A program made the position numbers and the translations under genes. Positions 61,744-64,000 of a stretch of DNA of 64,000 nucleotides are shown here, piece by piece (position 1 is the first letter of the stretch; every line of letters starts with the position of its first letter). Below the pieces are notes generated by a model. It was not told where the DNA came from. It did no database searches and saw nothing but the letters and a program-made list of their open reading frames with translations. This DNA comes from Mucilaginibacter sp. dw_454. Lineage in GTDB: Bacteria; Bacteroidota; Bacteroidia; Sphingobacteriales; Sphingobacteriaceae. The stretch is from positions 620,001-684,000 of the forward strand of contig NZ_JAAVVB010000003.1 of NCBI RefSeq assembly GCF_018449775.1, written 5' to 3'.

Positions 61744-62259
61744 CTAAAATCTGTCAATTAACTCTGCAGCTATGTTAACTATTACAGAATACCCCAGGTT
61801 TTCGAGTTTTAAAATCAATTGTTTTTGTGTACGATGAGAAATTATTTCGCCAATCATACCCTTAAGTGGTCCGGCTTTAATCAGGATCTTTTCGCCGGGC
61901 TGCAAATTTTCTTCGGTTACCGTTAGTTCATACGCACTCGCCATCAGCAGCTTCAAATCATTGATCTGTTTATCGGGCATTGATGCTATCCTGTCAGAAA
62001 AATAAAGAAACCGTGCAATACCTTTGGTCATTAAAACCTCTGTTCGCTGCAAATCTGTGATATAAACAAATATATAAGATTTGATCAACGGCTCCTCAAC
62101 CCACTTTTTCCGGTCGCTCCATTGCTTGAGTTGTTTTTGCAGGGGTAAGTAAGCTTCGATGCCTTTACTCAGTAAAGCCTGGTGTGCTTTTTTCTCGGCC
62201 CTTGCGTTAGTATAGACCGGATACCACCGGTAAGTGCCCGGATTTTTTATTTGATCCAT
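61744..62259 (-). CDS. NusG/RfaH-like transcription antiterminator (UpxY type)
   Basis: The 171-residue product has the NusG N-terminal fold (YRWYPVYTNARAEKKAHQALLSKGIEAYLPL) followed by EEPLIKSYIFVYI and a C-terminal KOW-like domain (LQPGEKILIKAGPLKGMIGEII). Such proteins in Bacteroidota capsule loci (UpxY) let RNA polymerase read through their own long operon. Lying near the head of the locus, after the Wzc gene, fits that job. Confidence 0.9.
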   Translation of the reverse strand: MDQIKNPGTYRWYPVYTNARAEKKAHQALLSKGIEAYLPLQKQLKQWSDRKKWVEEPLIKSYIFVYITDLQRTEVLMTKGIARFLYFSDRIASMPDKQINDLKLLMASAYELTVTEENLQPGEKILIKAGPLKGMIGEIISHRTQKQLILKLENLGYSVIVNIAAELIDRF

Positions 62260-62275
62260 AAGTTACCAGCGTACC

Positions 62276-64000
62276 TTACTTTTTAAACCTGCGCCAAAAT
62301 TGCCACCATTTACGCTCGTTTTCGTTATCTAAATAATAGCCTGAACTTTCATAACCGGTATAATCAGAATAATAGTAGTACTTACCATTAGTGTCGCCGG
62401 TTGCCTTGGTGGTATAATATCTTGAATGAAGCAAATCTTGTGCGAAGGCATTTAACACAATAACTGTGTTATTTAAATTGTATTCTTGCGCTATACGCTG
62501 GGGCACAGTTGCGGCATAAAATTTTGATTTACCAGAGCGGATCACAAAAAGATTGATATCGCTTATCCTGATTAATGGTACTGAATCTGATACTAATCCG
62601 ATAGGAGCGGTGTCTATCATAATCACATCATACTTTGCAGACAGGGTGGCAATTAATTCTTTCATCTTATCAGAATACAGTAATTCTGATGGATTTGGCG
62701 GTACGGGACCGGACGGAATAAAATCAAGGTTGCTTTGGTTGGAATGATTGATAATGTCGTCCAAAACACACTGGTTTGCAAGATAACTGCTCAGCCCCAA
62801 ATCGTTAGGTACATGAAACGTTTTATGGAGTTTTGATCGTCTTAAATCTGCACCAATTAAAATAACTTTTTTATCAATGAGTGCCAGTGTGCTTGAAAGG
62901 TTAACCGCTACAAATGATTTACCCTCGCCTGCTACCTCTGAGGTAATGCAAATTACTTTACTCTTTTTCTCGGATGCCAGGAAGTTTAAGTTAGTACGAA
63001 CTGATCTTACTGATTCGGCAAATATCGACTTAGGCTTGCTCAAAGCAAGGATTTGGGTGCTAAATTCGTCTATCTCGTCAGGGTATTTCCGTATAACACC
63101 GATAATTGGGATATTGGTGAGGCTTTCAACCGTTTCTTTATCATAAATGTAAGGGTTTAAGATCCTTATTAATACAATAGCGCCTAAGCCTATAGCCAAA
63201 CCGAGTATAAATGCTTTTTGATGGGTGCCGTGCTCATCCGGCGAGATAGGCGAAAAATTAGCCTGTGCCTCATCAACAATAGTAGCACCTGGTAAAATAC
63301 CTGCTCTGAATATTTCCTGATCGATCTTTTTCTCAGAGAGAAAGGAATAAACTTTATCGTTAACATCAAAATCGCGCTTTAAACCAACCAAATCACGTTC
63401 GGCAGCAGGTAGTTGCGCTATTTGTTTATTTACGGGGCTTAGCTGATCTTGTAAAAATTTAATTTTATTTTGGATAAGCCGCTGCGACAGGTTAATACTG
63501 TTAACTACATTGTTTTTTACATCTAATATTTGCTTATCAATATCCTGTATTACCTGCGATGTGGTGTTATACGTTTTTAAGTAGTTGGTTTTTGATAATA
63601 AAAGATTGTTTAAGCTGTTAACGTAGTTGCCTAACTGTGCATCAACGGTGCCACCGCCGATAACCAGGTTCAGGTTTACGTTATCCTTCCCTCTTATAAT
63701 ATCCTGCTTTAACTGATCAATTGACAATAGGTCAATCTTCAATAAATTTATTTGAGATTCAATATCTTTCGCTTTGCTGATAACCTGTTCTGACGCCGAA
63801 CTTACGTCCATCATCTTGTTACTCTGCTTATATTCTTTTATAGAATTCTCCGAGCCTTTTACATCATTTGATAGTATTTCTAGCTGGCTGTCAATAAATC
63901 TAATCATCTGCGATGCTGACTTTGATCGTTGATCGCGGTCAAAGCTCAGGTATTCATTGGTAACCGCATTAAGTGCATCGGCAGCAAACTGAGGGTTCAT
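62276..64000 (-). CDS. Wzc-like polysaccharide co-polymerase/tyrosine autokinase (5' end outside the window)
   Basis: The frame is open to the window edge; the Met at 64000 is probably internal, since such proteins run to about 750-800 residues. Visible parts: coiled-coil region of the GNVR domain with late periplasmic PATIVDEAQ-like text (GILPGATIVDEAQANFSPISPDEHG), a membrane helix (ALGIGLGAIVLIRIL-like), then a BY-kinase domain. This has Walker A TSEVAGEGKSFVAVNLSS, Walker A' VILIGADLRRSKLH (Gly for the usual first Asp), Walker B DVIMIDTAPIG and a Tyr-rich tail (YYYYSDYTGYESSGYYLD). It controls polymer length and export. Confidence 0.9.
   Translation of the reverse strand: MNPQFAADALNAVTNEYLSFDRDQRSKSASQMIRFIDSQLEILSNDVKGSENSIKEYKQSNKMMDVSSASEQVISKAKDIESQINLLKIDLLSIDQLKQDIIRGKDNVNLNLVIGGGTVDAQLGNYVNSLNNLLLSKTNYLKTYNTTSQVIQDIDKQILDVKNNVVNSINLSQRLIQNKIKFLQDQLSPVNKQIAQLPAAERDLVGLKRDFDVNDKVYSFLSEKKIDQEIFRAGILPGATIVDEAQANFSPISPDEHGTHQKAFILGLAIGLGAIVLIRILNPYIYDKETVESLTNIPIIGVIRKYPDEIDEFSTQILALSKPKSIFAESVRSVRTNLNFLASEKKSKVICITSEVAGEGKSFVAVNLSSTLALIDKKVILIGADLRRSKLHKTFHVPNDLGLSSYLANQCVLDDIINHSNQSNLDFIPSGPVPPNPSELLYSDKMKELIATLSAKYDVIMIDTAPIGLVSDSVPLIRISDINLFVIRSGKSKFYAATVPQRIAQEYNLNNTVIVLNAFAQDLLHSRYYTTKATGDTNGKYYYYSDYTGYESSGYYLDNENERKWWQFWRRFKK

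Noticed and set aside
62276-64000. Met at 64000 as the true start of the Wzc-like gene
   Set aside because: The N-terminal Wzz domain and first membrane helix expected in this family are missing, so the gene continues beyond the window.

Overview
The window looks like chromosome of a Bacteroidota bacterium, most likely Sphingobacteriaceae (Mucilaginibacter or Pedobacter-like). The signs are the protein families: DUF2723/GT117 membrane protein, LiaF-LytS-LytR cluster, minimal AtpC paired with AtpD only, exosortase-linked polysaccharide locus, and a two-paralogue leuA operon. Two or three promoters also fit the Bacteroidota pattern TTTG-N(18-19)-TAnnTTTG. No phage, plasmid, CRISPR array or intact insertion sequence was seen. 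This genus-level call comes from recognition only, not from a database search.

Layout. 1-11.5 kb: end of a pst-phoU phosphate operon, small stress and redox genes (DinB, OsmC, old yellow enzyme), ssb, HAD phosphatase, SDR, a YbhN-type membrane protein, and the agmatine-to-putrescine pair aguB-aguA. 11.5-17.6 kb: a LiaF-like protein with a LytS/LytR two-component system, a TPR histidine kinase, and a three-gene toxin-antitoxin cassette. 17.6-32.5 kb: housekeeping genes (glyS, alkD-like, accA, GT117, tRNA-Gln, prs, rplY, pth) and an exported M1 peptidase. 32.5-45.8 kb: the whole branched-chain amino acid pathway on the minus strand, in the order ilvD-ilvB-ilvN-ilvC-leuA-leuC-leuD-leuA2-leuB-ilvA. 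46-54.7 kb: DUF1080 protein, atpD-atpC, quinone oxidoreductase, TlpA-like thioredoxin, peroxiredoxin, tRNA-Arg, adk and obgE. 54.7-64 kb: an extracellular polysaccharide locus on the minus strand, running from a Wzc-like kinase (cut by the window end) through a NusG/UpxY-like antiterminator, asparagine synthase, three glycosyltransferases, an ABC-2 permease and an exosortase to a WcaF-like acetyltransferase.

The unusual content lies between the genes. Three kinds of structured intergenic DNA recur. (1) Ten copies of a REP-like palindrome with ends GTCATTGCGAGCG...CGCTCGCAATGAC; five of them sit between genes of the ilv-leu operon. (2) A three-copy element of about 140 bp (1767-1904, 29355-29493, 46991-47129), built from heptamers at fixed spacing. 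The heptamer is TGGATCA (or its complement) in two copies and TGAAACA in the third, so the word has changed in concert while the layout stayed the same. (3) Many spacers made of inverted repeats of short degenerate words that differ from locus to locus (for example CCATGGTCGATAG, ACGTnnTACGT, AAGTCGG, TTAGTGATTGG). The heptamer element is the best candidate here for something undescribed.

How the genes work together: the ilv-leu block makes isoleucine, valine and leucine from pyruvate and threonine. AguA and AguB convert agmatine to putrescine. The 55-64 kb genes form one polysaccharide assembly and export programme, although its ABC ATPase and polymerase must lie elsewhere or be of another type.
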